DNA of 64,000 nucleotides. Origin: Micromonospora sp. NBC_01699 (GTDB lineage: Bacteria > Actinomycetota > Actinomycetes > Mycobacteriales > Micromonosporaceae). The notes under the pieces were generated by a model. The model saw nothing but the letters and a program-made list of their open reading frames with translations, had not been told where the DNA came from and ran no database searches. Shown here one piece after another: positions 16,760 to 24,243 of the stretch. Position 1 is the first letter of the stretch. Each line of letters begins with the position of its first letter. The stretch lies in the NCBI RefSeq assembly GCF_036250065.1, contig NZ_CP109199.1:7376001-7440000 (forward strand). Direction: 5' to 3'. The position numbers and the translations under genes are program-made.

Positions 16760-16918
16760 CTACGCGAAGAGGCTGGCGAAGAAGTCGCTGAAGCCCTGCG
16801 CGATGTCCATTACGCCGCCGCCCAACGACTTGAAGACGTCGGCGGCGGAGTCAGGTCGGAACGCGACGAAGAAAACCAGGAAGGCGATTCCGCCCCAGGT
16901 GAGGACCTTCTTGACCAT
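16760..16918 (-). CDS. 52-residue single-helix membrane protein
   Basis: Small protein starting MVKKVLTWGGIAFLVFFVAF and ending FSDFFASLFA, with one N-terminal hydrophobic helix and a short amphipathic C-terminus. ATG at 16918, stop TAG at 16760-16762. It is directly upstream of the PH-domain membrane protein (6-bp gap), the codons have the high G/C third position of real genes here, and no other frame is plausible. Function unknown; a small membrane partner of the PH-domain protein is an inference from adjacency. Confidence 0.75.
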   Translation of the reverse strand: MVKKVLTWGGIAFLVFFVAFRPDSAADVFKSLGGGVMDIAQGFSDFFASLFA

Positions 16919-17037
16919 GACGGGCCATCCCCTCATCGGCGCCGAGTGGCGTCACCGCAGCAGTACGTAGCGTATCAGTCAGGTGTCGTACCGTGAATTC
17001 CAAGTTTGTGCCATTTCCGAACCGGCCCGGCCGGTCG

Positions 17038-17736
17038 CTAGACCAACCCGTGCAGGTACGGAGACGGCGCGCCGTACACCAGCTCGGGCGGCAACCACTC
17101 GGTCAAGTCGTGTAGCACGACATCTTCCGCGAGGAGGTAGCCCGCGCTCGACGGCCAGGTTATCGCATATAGCCACCGTCCCCGAGCCTCGCCGACGTAC
17201 GCGCTGCGGTCTGTCGGGGATTTGACCGACCAAAGTGGAGTCGGATGCCCGTCGGCCCGTACCTTCGCATGTGGGGGGTGCTCCGCGTGTCCCGGCAGCT
17301 CATCGGTCATCACGTCGGCCAGCAGGGCACCGGGATCGAGACCGGCGATGCCGGCGAACCGGGTGCCGAGACCGACGCCGGGTTCCTCGGCCACCAGGAC
17401 CAGGTCGGCCGGTCCGCCGCCCAGCGGAGCCGGTCCGCTGCACGCCACGGCGGTGGCTCGCACACCCGTACGATCGTCACCGGCCCAGACCGAGCCGGTC
17501 ATCACCCATCCGGGCGGCAGCGGCCACGGGCACCACAGCGGCATCGGAGAACCGTTCGTCGGCTCGGGCGTGTCCCGGATCCGGTCGGTCGCGCTCGCCA
17601 CGATCCCCGGCCCGACCTGCCCCGCCGTGTGCAGCGGCGGCACCGGGCCACAGTCCGTGCAGCGCCAGTCGGTGTGCATCAGGTCCGGCGGCGAAACCGC
17701 ACCACCGCACCTCGGACAACTCACCGCAAGACTCAC
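17038..17736 (-). CDS. DUF6758 family protein with N-terminal zinc ribbon
   Basis: About 232 residues, cytoplasmic, of unknown function. It opens MSLAVSCPRCGGAVSPPD and a second pair WRCTDCG 14 residues later (CxxC...CxxC zinc ribbon), then the conserved actinobacterial segments MPLWCPWPLPPGWVMTGSVW, AGDDRTGVRATAVACSGPAP, LVLVAEEPGVGLGTRFAGI and HAKVRADGHPTPLW. This pattern is shared with Streptomyces proteins of the DUF6758 group, sometimes called phosphotransacetylase-like. Start GTG 17736 is preferred because it gives a short leader before the first CxxC; GTG 17757 is also possible. Confidence 0.82.
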   Translation of the reverse strand: MSLAVSCPRCGGAVSPPDLMHTDWRCTDCGPVPPLHTAGQVGPGIVASATDRIRDTPEPTNGSPMPLWCPWPLPPGWVMTGSVWAGDDRTGVRATAVACSGPAPLGGGPADLVLVAEEPGVGLGTRFAGIAGLDPGALLADVMTDELPGHAEHPPHAKVRADGHPTPLWSVKSPTDRSAYVGEARGRWLYAITWPSSAGYLLAEDVVLHDLTEWLPPELVYGAPSPYLHGLV

Positions 17737-17813
17737 ACGAACTACAGTCCACGGCACAGCACCCCGTAGTCAAGCGAACCGGCCTTTTCGGTCAACTTGC
17801 CTCGGAGCGGCGG

Positions 17814-18482
17814 TCAGCCGGGCGAGCCGGACGACCACTCCGGCGGCGGCGGACCGGCGTGTGCCCGGATCCAGGCGTGCATGGCGATCCCGCTGGCCAC
17901 CCCGGCGTTGATCGAGCGGGTGGACCCGTACTGGGCGATCGAGAAGAGTTGGTCGCAGGCGGTACGGGCCGGATCGGACAACCCCGGCCCCTCCTGCCCG
18001 AAGAGCAGTACGCATCGTGGCGGCAGGGTGACCGTCTCCAGCGGGCGCGAGCCGGGCAGATTGTCGATCCCGATGACCACGAGATCGGCCGACCGCGCCC
18101 AGGCGACGAACTGGTCGATCGTCTCGTGGTGCCGGACATGCTGGTACCGGTCGGTCACCATGGCACCCCGCCGGTTCCACCGCCGCCGCCCGACCACGTG
18201 CACCTCGGCGGCGAGGAAGGCGTTCGCGTTCCGTACCACCGTGCCGATGTTGAAGTCGTGCTGCCAGTTCTCGATCGCCACGTGGAAGGTGTGCCGGCGC
18301 CGGTCCAGGTCGGCGATGACCGCCTCCTGCCGCCAGTACCGGTAGCGGTCCACCACGTTGCGCCGGTCGCCGTGGGCGAGCAGTTCGGGGTCGTACCGGG
18401 GATCGGTCGGCGGATCGCCCGGCCATGGGCCGACGCCGATCTCCGACTCGTCGCCCTCCGGGGCCCCATCTCCCACGAGCAC
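17814..18482 (-). CDS. SpoU/TrmH-family RNA 2'-O-methyltransferase
   Basis: SAM-dependent methyltransferase with the trefoil-knot SPOUT fold, 222 residues. The three family motifs are visible: HDFNIGTVVRNANAFLAAEV (motif 1), VLLFGQEGPGLSD (motif 2) and SIAQYGSTRSINAGVASGIA (motif 3, the knot). The N-terminal LDRRRHTFHVAIENWQ helix region is typical of actinobacterial members. Target RNA (tRNA or rRNA) is not inferable from the sequence. The gene is preceded by four copies of a ~31-bp repeat that belong to the end of the upstream gene. Confidence 0.92.
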   Translation of the reverse strand: MLVGDGAPEGDESEIGVGPWPGDPPTDPRYDPELLAHGDRRNVVDRYRYWRQEAVIADLDRRRHTFHVAIENWQHDFNIGTVVRNANAFLAAEVHVVGRRRWNRRGAMVTDRYQHVRHHETIDQFVAWARSADLVVIGIDNLPGSRPLETVTLPPRCVLLFGQEGPGLSDPARTACDQLFSIAQYGSTRSINAGVASGIAMHAWIRAHAGPPPPEWSSGSPG

Positions 18483-18491
18483 AGAGGGTAC

Positions 18492-18610
18492 GGCCCGTCG
18501 GGCACCCCGCTCGGCGCAGGCCCGGCAGCGCCAAGCCCCGTCCAGCGCAGGCCCGACGGCACCGAGCCCGTTCGACGCGGGCCCGACGGCACCGAGCCCC
18601 GCTCAGCGCA
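18492..18610. repeat. Four tandem ~31-bp units, one containing a stop codon
   Basis: Units lie at 18492-18518 (27 bp, most diverged), 18519-18549 (31), 18550-18579 (30) and 18580-18610 (31). They share the core GGCCCGACGGCACCGAGCCC. The last unit includes the stop codon (18603-18605) of the leftward gene that starts at 19232, and the array extends to within 10 bp of the TrmH start. Only this unit keeps TGA; in the others it has become CGA, TGG or CGA. Confidence 0.88.
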
Positions 18611-19232
18611 GAGCCAGTGCGGTGCCGAGTCGGGCGAGGAAGCCACCGGAGCCGTCGGGCAGCCACTCCCCGGCGGTGCCGAGGTGCCGGTCCACCGGGT
18701 GGGCGGCCCGGCGTACCCGTGCCGCCACCGACTGCACCCACTGCCGGTAGGCCGCCGAATCAGCCGGGTCGGCCCGGTCGGCGAGCAGTTCGACCGCCGC
18801 CTGGCAGGAGACCAGCAGTCCGGCCAACCGGTCGTGCCGGTCGGCCCGCCGCCCGGCACCGGACGCGACCGAAGAGCCGGACACGACCGAAGAGCCGTCA
18901 CCGGGTACGCCACCATGACTCCCGCCCAGCCGCCACGCCGGGCGGAGTCCGGCGTACAGCGGCGCGTCGTCGGGTTCGGCGTAGATCGCCGCCACCACGG
19001 CCCGGACCAGGTCACTGTCGAATGCCCGTCCGGCGGCGATGCCCTCCAGGCCGGCCAGCCCCTCACGGACGGCATGGCGCGGACTTGCCGGTTGCGGCGA
19101 GGTTGCCGCCACCAGGACCCGACCGGGCAGCCGGATGAGTAGTTTCCACTCGTCGGTGGAGTAGGCCAGGGTGGGCGCTCGGCCGGTTCGGCGACCGGCG
19201 ATCGGCGGCTCACCCGGCACGGAGTAACTCAT
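18603..19232 (-). CDS. Conserved hypothetical protein
   Basis: A 209-residue, mostly alpha-helical cytoplasmic protein with no membrane segment or recognised motif. Recognisable stretches are AYSTDEWKLLIRLPGRVLVA at the N-terminus and VREGLAGLEGIAAGRAFDSD, AAYRQWVQSVAARVRRAA and PVDRHLGTAGEWLP later. A Ser/Gly/Val insertion (GDGSSVVSGSSVASGAG) includes an imperfect internal repeat. The overall layout resembles uncharacterised actinobacterial proteins; I cannot assign a function. ATG at 19232; upstream is a 619-bp gene-free stretch. Confidence 0.7.
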   Translation of the reverse strand: MSYSVPGEPPIAGRRTGRAPTLAYSTDEWKLLIRLPGRVLVAATSPQPASPRHAVREGLAGLEGIAAGRAFDSDLVRAVVAAIYAEPDDAPLYAGLRPAWRLGGSHGGVPGDGSSVVSGSSVASGAGRRADRHDRLAGLLVSCQAAVELLADRADPADSAAYRQWVQSVAARVRRAAHPVDRHLGTAGEWLPDGSGGFLARLGTALALR

Positions 19233-19851
19233 GGGGGACCTCCCGGCGCCAGCATATGACCACCGGAGCAGAGGAATGAGGTCTTGCGAGACAGAGAATC
19301 AGGCTTGCGAAAGGCGCTGCGACCCTCGTCGGGCAGGGTCGGGCCCCGGATCAGAAACGGGTCCGGACGCAATGAGCGGCGGGGCCCTCCCCGGCACCCG
19401 CCGCCCACGCTCTGATACGAGAGATTCTGCCCGATGACCGCCACACACAGAAGAGTCTTAACAGAGACAGAGATCACAGTTACTTTTCTGCAACATTACT
19501 TTACGTGAGAGTTGATGTTGCGGTGACCCATGGTCATCCTGGCAATTTCCGCTCCTCATGAGCGTGTTCGTCGGATCACCACGGGTCGCGAAGGTCAAGA
19601 ATTTGGAAGCGCTCCCGTAACTGAACGTAATTAGTTAATCTTCTTTCATCATGCTCTTCTTCGAACCCGCATGGCGATTGACATCGATACGGTCGGTCAC
19701 GAGGCGTTACCAACGGATCGACCCTGTCCACTGGATCGGATCGGCGTGACCCTGGCCACGCTGGGCGTTTCGGTGCGCGGGGACCGGGAATGTCCGTACG
19801 GGCGAAGAGGTTCTTGCAGGCATAGGTCTCAACCCGTGAACGGAGAGTTCG
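19233..19851. other. Gene-free stretch with AT-rich control region
   Basis: No convincing gene is seen in 619 bp. The first ~200 bp are GC-rich with small hairpins. From about 19440 to 19660 base composition falls sharply, with GCAACAT...ATGTTGC inverted arms around 19491-19522, a LacI-type operator at 19605-19616 and an AT-rich stretch (TAATTAGTTAATC) after it. This looks like the promoter region of a lost or relocated gene, or a long thioredoxin leader. A 64-codon frame at 19671-19865 overlaps the thioredoxin start and is not supported. Confidence 0.6.
19605..19616. promoter_or_regulatory. LacI-family operator without an obvious partner gene
   Basis: GGAAGCGCTCCC forms a near-perfect palindrome centred on AGCGCT, the core bound by LacI-family sugar repressors (compare the CebR-type consensus TGGGAGCGCTCCCA). 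It lies 236 bp before the thioredoxin ATG and about 370 bp from the divergent gene, in an AT-rich stretch. No sugar gene adjoins it. Confidence 0.6.
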
Positions 19852-20214
19852 ATGGCGACCGTTGAGCTGACTTCAGCCAACTTCGACGAGGTGACCAGTT
19901 CGGAGGGCACCGTTCTGGTGGACTTCTGGGCAGATTGGTGTGGCCCCTGTAAGCGGTTCGCCCCGGTCTACGAGAACTCGTCCCAGAAGCACCCGGATGT
20001 GGTCTTCGGCAAGGTGGACACCGAGGCCCAGCAGGAGATCGCCGCCAAGTTCGACATCCGCTCGATCCCCACGATCATGGCGGTCCGGGACGGCGTCATC
20101 GTCTTCTCCCAGCCGGGCGCGCTTCCCGAGACCGCCCTTGAGTCGCTGATCGAGCAGGTCCAACAGCTCGACATGGAAGACGTACGCAAGCAACTCGCCA
20201 ACCACGAACACTGA
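19852..20214 (+). CDS. Thioredoxin
   Basis: Dithiol-disulfide oxidoreductase, 120 residues, cytoplasmic. The active site WCGPC is at residues 29-33 (Cys30 and Cys33) after VLVDFWAD; the cis-proline loop is RSIPTIMAV. Length is typical apart from a short extra C-terminal segment (QVQQLDMEDVRKQLANHEH). ATG 19852 is preceded by GGAGAG. It stands alone, followed by a large inverted repeat and the convergent DCC-family gene, itself a thiol protein. Confidence 0.93.
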   Translation: MATVELTSANFDEVTSSEGTVLVDFWADWCGPCKRFAPVYENSSQKHPDVVFGKVDTEAQQEIAAKFDIRSIPTIMAVRDGVIVFSQPGALPETALESLIEQVQQLDMEDVRKQLANHEH

Positions 20215-20318
20215 CCCACCCACCACCCGCACCACCCCGGCCGGCCACCCCAGGTGCCCGGCCGGCCCCTTTCCCCTCCCCTCCCCTCCCCTTCCCCCGC
20301 CCCCTCCCCGCTCTCTTT

Positions 20319-20388
20319 CCCCGTCGATCTAGGGCAAATACGTGCTAGTTGATCTCTATCCACCACCATTTGCCCTAGATCGACGGGG
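20319..20388. repeat. 21-bp perfect inverted repeat between pyrimidine and purine tracts
   Basis: Arms at 20319-20339 and 20368-20388 are perfectly complementary (core GTCGATCTAGGGCAAAT) with a 28-bp loop. Left of the element, roughly 20265-20320 is almost pure C/T; right of it, 20382-20455 is almost pure G/A, so the complementarity extends loosely for tens of bases. It lies between the convergent thioredoxin and DCC genes and could act as a terminator, but its size and flanks go beyond that. Confidence 0.85.
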
Positions 20389-20452
20389 AGAGGGGTGGGG
20401 GGTTAGCGCGGAGGGGGGAGGGGAGGGAGGGGGAGAGGGGGAGAGGGAGGGG

Positions 20453-20857
20453 TTAGTGAGGGGTGGGGTTGGGGTGTTGGTCGCGGGCGGATTGGGGGAG
20501 GGAGCAGGCGGCGGTGCCGCCGGGCATGCGGTGGCGGTTGCGGGCGACCCAGCGGTACGTGGGCCAGGCGACCGCGCGTACCGGTGGGAGGCGGAGCAGT
20601 CGACCCAGCACACGCCACACCGGCCGGCTGTCACCGAGCAGCCGGGCGATGGCATCGGGACCGGCCGCCCGTACGCCGTCCGCACCGACCCACTGGACGG
20701 CTGCGTCGCAGTCCGCGACGGTCAGTCCGAGCGCGTCGATGTCGGTGAACTGCCAGGGCAGCACCCGGGCGCGGGTCGGAACACGCCGACTGGCGAACTC
20801 CGCGCAGGTGGTGCAGAACGCGCAGTCGCCGTCGTACAGGAAAATGGACCGGTCCAT
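20453..20857 (-). CDS. DCC-family thiol-disulfide protein (DUF393)
   Basis: A 134-residue protein of the DCC family. The N-terminal IFLYDGDCAFC carries the defining DxxC (YDGDCxFC) motif, followed by the thioredoxin-like segment CAEFASRRVPTRARVLPWQF and the C-terminal VWRVLGRLLRLPPVRAVAWP with AYRWVARNRHR-type ending typical of the group. Thiol-disulfide exchange is inferred from the family; no partner is known. The last ~25 residues (SARDQHPNPTPH) run into the G-rich tract. ATG 20857. Convergent with thioredoxin. Confidence 0.9.
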   Translation of the reverse strand: MDRSIFLYDGDCAFCTTCAEFASRRVPTRARVLPWQFTDIDALGLTVADCDAAVQWVGADGVRAAGPDAIARLLGDSRPVWRVLGRLLRLPPVRAVAWPTYRWVARNRHRMPGGTAACSLPQSARDQHPNPTPH

Positions 20858-20943
20858 CCGTCCATCCTCCTCCGCCAGGGCGGGACGGGCCAGGTCATGT
20901 CGCGACGATCATGCCGGGCCGGAAAACTGATTCGACCCCGCCG

Positions 20944-21762
20944 CTACCCCACCGCGGTCAGGTAGCCGGCGAGCGTGGCGTCCAGAACCTCGCGCCCCGG
21001 ACGCGCCCACACCCCGGCATGGAACACCTCGACCTCGATCGGTCCGGTGAAACCGGTGGCGTCCACCGCCTCGGCGAACCGGCGCAGGTCCACGCAACCC
21101 TCGCCGGGCAACCCGCGCCCGAGCAGCACCCCCTCCGGTAGCGGGGTGAGCCAGTCGGCGAGTTGGAAGCAGGCGATCCGCCCCTCCCGGCCCGCCCGGT
21201 CGATCTGCGTCCACACCTGGTCGTCCCACCACACGTGGTACGTGTCGACCACCACCCCGACCGCCTCGGCCGGGTACGGCGCGGCCAGGTCGAGCGCCTG
21301 CCCGAGACTGGCCACCACACACCGGTCGGAGCAGAACATCGGGTGCAGCGGCTCGATCGCCAGCCGGACCCCGGCGTCGAGCGCGTACGGCACCAGTGCG
21401 CCGATCGAGTCGCCCACGTGCGCCCGTGCCCCGTCCAGGTCCCGGCCGCCGTCGGGCAGTCCGCCGGAGACCAGCACCAGCACCGGGGCGCCGAGCGTCG
21501 CCGCCTCGTCGATCGCGCGCCGGTTCTCGTCGTACCAGTCGGGGGTGTTGAAGAAACCGCCGCGGCACAGTGAGGTGACCGCGAGCCCGGCGCCCCGGAC
21601 CAGCGCGGCGGTTTTCGCCACGCCGTAGGCCCGGGTCTCCTCGCGCCAGAGGCCGACCTGGCCGACCCCGGCGTCGACGCAGCCGGCGACGAGGTCCTCG
21701 ATCGGCCAGTACTTGGTGGTGGCCTGGTTGAGCGAGAACCGGTCGCGCACGGACTCGCTCAT
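20944..21762 (-). CDS. Sugar phosphate isomerase/epimerase (AP-endonuclease-2 fold)
   Basis: TIM-barrel isomerase, 272 residues, of the xylose-isomerase-like superfamily. Visible features include FSLNQATTKYWPIEDLVAGC, AIEPLHPMFCSDRCV (metal Glu and His), VGVVVDTYHVWWDD (metal Asp/His), and PIEVEVFHAGVWAR (C-terminal metal Glu). The start codon overlaps the stop of the upstream Gfo/Idh/MocA gene in an ATGA arrangement, so the two enzymes are translated together. With the divergent LacI gene they form a small carbohydrate or polyol catabolic unit. The substrate is not inferable. Confidence 0.88.
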   Translation of the reverse strand: MSESVRDRFSLNQATTKYWPIEDLVAGCVDAGVGQVGLWREETRAYGVAKTAALVRGAGLAVTSLCRGGFFNTPDWYDENRRAIDEAATLGAPVLVLVSGGLPDGGRDLDGARAHVGDSIGALVPYALDAGVRLAIEPLHPMFCSDRCVVASLGQALDLAAPYPAEAVGVVVDTYHVWWDDQVWTQIDRAGREGRIACFQLADWLTPLPEGVLLGRGLPGEGCVDLRRFAEAVDATGFTGPIEVEVFHAGVWARPGREVLDATLAGYLTAVG

Positions 21763-22937
21763 CGGTTGGGCTCGCCGGACAGCTCGGGGATCTCGATCCG
21801 AACGCCGTCGCGGGCGGACCGCAGCCCCAGCTCGGCGAGCTGTACGCCGCGTGCGCCGGCCCACAGGTCCCAGGCGTACGGGTGGTCCTCGACCACGTGC
21901 CGCAGGAACAGCTCCCACTGCGCCTTGAACCCGTTGTCGAACTCCTCGTTGTCCGGCACCACCTGCCACTGGGACCGGAAGTCCTCGGTGGCCGGCAGGT
22001 CCGGGTTCCAGACCGGCTTGGGCGTGGTCGACCGGTGCTGGATCCGGCAGTTGCGCAGCCCGGCGACGGCACTGCCCTCGGTGCCGTCGACCTGGAACTC
22101 GACCAGCTCGTCGCGGTAGACCCGCACTCCCCAGGAGGAGTTGATCTGGGCCACGATCGGGCTCGACTGGCCCGGCCGATCGATTTCGAAGATGCCGTAC
22201 GCGGCGTCGTCGGCGGTCGCGTCGTACGGCTCGCCGGCCTCGTCCCAGCGCGTCGGGATGTGCGTGGTCGCGTGCGCCGTCACCGCGCTGACCTGGCCGA
22301 AGATCTGCTCCAGCACGTAGTGCCAGTGCGGGAACATGTCCACCACGATGCCGCCGCCGTCGGCCGCCCGGTAGTTCCAGGACGGGCGCTGCGCCGGTTG
22401 CCAGTCGCCCTCGAAGACCCAGTAGCCGAACTCGCCCCGGACGGACAGGATGCGGCCGAAGAAACCGCCCTTGACCAGCCGGTCGAGCTTGCGCAGGCCG
22501 GGCAGGAAGAGTTTGTCCTGCACCACACCGTGCTTGATGCCGGCGGCGTCGGCGAGCCGGGCCAGCTCGACCGCGCCGGAGAGGTCCTCGGCGGTCGGCT
22601 TCTCGGTGTAGATGTGCTTGCCGGCCTCGATCGCCAGCCGGAGCGCCTTCTCCCGCTGGGCGGTGACCTGGGAGTCGAAGTAGATCTGCACGTCCGGTCG
22701 GGCCAGCGCCGCGGTCAGGTCGGTGGTCCACTCGGTCAGGCCGTGCCGCTCGGCGATCTCCCGGAGCTTGTTCTCGCTGCGGCCGACCAGCACCGGCTCG
22801 GGCCAGAGCCGGGTGCCGTCACGCAGCGGCAGGCCGCCCTGTTCGCGGATCGCGAGCAGTGACCGGACCAGGTGCTGTCGGTAGCCCATGCGGCCGGTCA
22901 CGCCGTTGAGCACGATCCCGATCGTGGTACGGGCCAT
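21759..22937 (-). CDS. Gfo/Idh/MocA-family NAD(P)-dependent oxidoreductase
   Basis: A 392-residue sugar or polyol dehydrogenase. The Rossmann nucleotide-binding region is at the N-terminus (IGIVLNGVTGRMGYRQHLVR), followed by IYFDSQVTAQREKALRLAIE and the conserved catalytic-site segment KHIYTEKPTAEDL with the EKP lysine. The C-terminal domain contains GGGIVVDMFPHWHYVLEQIF. ATG 22937. It is the first gene of a leftward pair with the isomerase and is divergent from the LacI gene; a LacI operator lies at 23025-23038. Confidence 0.9.
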   Translation of the reverse strand: MARTTIGIVLNGVTGRMGYRQHLVRSLLAIREQGGLPLRDGTRLWPEPVLVGRSENKLREIAERHGLTEWTTDLTAALARPDVQIYFDSQVTAQREKALRLAIEAGKHIYTEKPTAEDLSGAVELARLADAAGIKHGVVQDKLFLPGLRKLDRLVKGGFFGRILSVRGEFGYWVFEGDWQPAQRPSWNYRAADGGGIVVDMFPHWHYVLEQIFGQVSAVTAHATTHIPTRWDEAGEPYDATADDAAYGIFEIDRPGQSSPIVAQINSSWGVRVYRDELVEFQVDGTEGSAVAGLRNCRIQHRSTTPKPVWNPDLPATEDFRSQWQVVPDNEEFDNGFKAQWELFLRHVVEDHPYAWDLWAGARGVQLAELGLRSARDGVRIEIPELSGEPNR

Positions 22938-23024
22938 GCCGTTGCCTCCTCAGGCTGTCGCGGTCGATCCAGCTAGCTGTTCGATCCGGGGGGTTTCGGG
23001 TACGGGACACGCCGACAGGCGATA

Positions 23025-23038
23025 GGTAAGCGCTTTCC
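23025..23038. promoter_or_regulatory. LacI-type operator between divergent sugar genes
   Basis: GGTAAGCGCTTTCC is a palindrome (one mismatched pair) centred on the AGCGCT core. It lies 88 bp from the Gfo/Idh/MocA start and 116 bp from the lacI-type start, a position suited to control of both divergent promoters. A partial second site, AAGGGCTTTCCTT, is at about 23070-23082. Confidence 0.75.
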
Positions 23039-23153
23039 TGCGCACGTTACTGGTCCGGACCCGGATTCGGCAAGGGCTTTCCTTATGGCCGGACCGGCTC
23101 GCGCTATCCTCACCTCCAGCCGGCTTCAGGGCGGCCGGGGAGAGGTCGGATCG

Positions 23154-24176
23154 ATGGCCACCTTGGCAGATGTGGCGCGCCGCGCAGGGGTTTCCCCCGC
23201 GACCGCGTCCCGGATCATCAACGGCAGTGCAAAACCGGTCACCGACGCGCTGCGGGAGCGGGTGTTGGCAGCGGTCGAGGAACTCCAATACGTCCCGAAC
23301 GCACACGCCCAACTACTCGCCCGCAACCACCGATCCGCCGTCGGCGTCATCGTCCACGACGTATCCGACCCCTACTTCGCCGAAATCACCCGCGGACTCC
23401 AACGCATCGCCACCGAACACGGCCGACTCGTCATCATCTGCAACACCTACCGCGACCCCGACAAAGAACTCGAATACGTCGAACTCCTCCGCGCCCACCA
23501 AGCCGCCGCCATCATCCTCGCCGGCAGCGGCCACCACAACGAAACCTTCACCAACACCCTCGACGCCAAACTCCGCGTCTACCAAGCCACCGGCGGCCAC
23601 ATCGCCGTCATCGGCCGCCACGAACACACCGGCCACGCCGTCATCCCCGCCAACGAAACCGGCGGCTACCTCATCGGCACCGAACTCTACGCACTCGGCC
23701 ACACCCACCTCGGCGTCATCGCCGGCCCCAAACACCTCACCACCACCACCGACCGCCTCACCGGCCTACGCCACGCCGCCCGCGACCACGGCCACAAACT
23801 CCCCACCCGCAACATCGCCTACGCCAACTTCGACCGCGACGGCGGCGCCACCGCCACCGCCCACCTCCTCGACACCCAACCCCACCTCACCGCCATCGCC
23901 GCCCTCAACGACACCATGGCCATCGGCGCCCTCGCCCTCCTACGCACCCGCGGCATCAAAGTCCCCCAACACATCAGCATCACCGGCTTCGACGACATGC
24001 CCATCGCCCGCGACGTCACCCCCACCCTCACCACCGTCCGCCTCCCCCTCGCCGACATGGGCGCCCGCGCCATGACCCTCGCCCTACAGGCACCCGACCC
24101 GACCAACCACCACCAGGTGGAACACGTACCGGCCGAGTTGATCCGGCGGGAGAGCACCGCGCCACCGCCCGCCTGA
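23154..24176 (+). CDS. LacI-family transcriptional regulator with mosaic codon usage
   Basis: Repressor of 340 residues. The LacI helix-turn-helix is at the extreme N-terminus (TLADVARRAGVSPATASRII, hinge LRERVLAAVEELQYVPN), followed by a periplasmic-binding-protein-like effector domain (VGVIVHDVSDPYFAEITRGL, ISITGFDDMPIARDVTPTLT). ATG 23154 has GGAGAGG upstream. Probably controls the divergent dehydrogenase/isomerase pair. Codon use is odd: from about 23287 to 24090 nearly all codons end in C and Glu/Lys/Gln use GAA/AAA/CAA, while both ends of the gene use the G-ending codons normal for this genome. Confidence 0.93.
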   Translation: MATLADVARRAGVSPATASRIINGSAKPVTDALRERVLAAVEELQYVPNAHAQLLARNHRSAVGVIVHDVSDPYFAEITRGLQRIATEHGRLVIICNTYRDPDKELEYVELLRAHQAAAIILAGSGHHNETFTNTLDAKLRVYQATGGHIAVIGRHEHTGHAVIPANETGGYLIGTELYALGHTHLGVIAGPKHLTTTTDRLTGLRHAARDHGHKLPTRNIAYANFDRDGGATATAHLLDTQPHLTAIAALNDTMAIGALALLRTRGIKVPQHISITGFDDMPIARDVTPTLTTVRLPLADMGARAMTLALQAPDPTNHHQVEHVPAELIRRESTAPPPA

Positions 24177-24218
24177 CCGGGCCGGACGCCGGGCGGCGGG
24201 TCGGACTTGCACCGATGG

Positions 24219-24234
24219 TCGAACACGTGTTCGA
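24219..24234. promoter_or_regulatory. LexA (SOS) box
   Basis: TCGAACACGTGTTCGA is a perfect 16-bp palindrome matching the actinobacterial SOS box (consensus TCGAAC-N4-GTTCGA). It ends 9 bp before the ATG of the radical SAM gene, overlapping the expected promoter or leader, so repression by LexA and damage induction are expected. Confidence 0.9.
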
Positions 24235-24243
24235 ATCAGGGTC

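Noticed and set aside
17235-19142. 635-codon open frame on the + strand
   Set aside because: Antisense to DUF6758, TrmH and the 209-aa gene, Arg/Pro-rich with no domain; a GC-rich shadow frame.
19671-19865. 64-codon frame before thioredoxin
   Set aside because: Overlaps the thioredoxin start, lacks a ribosome binding site and has no homologous features.
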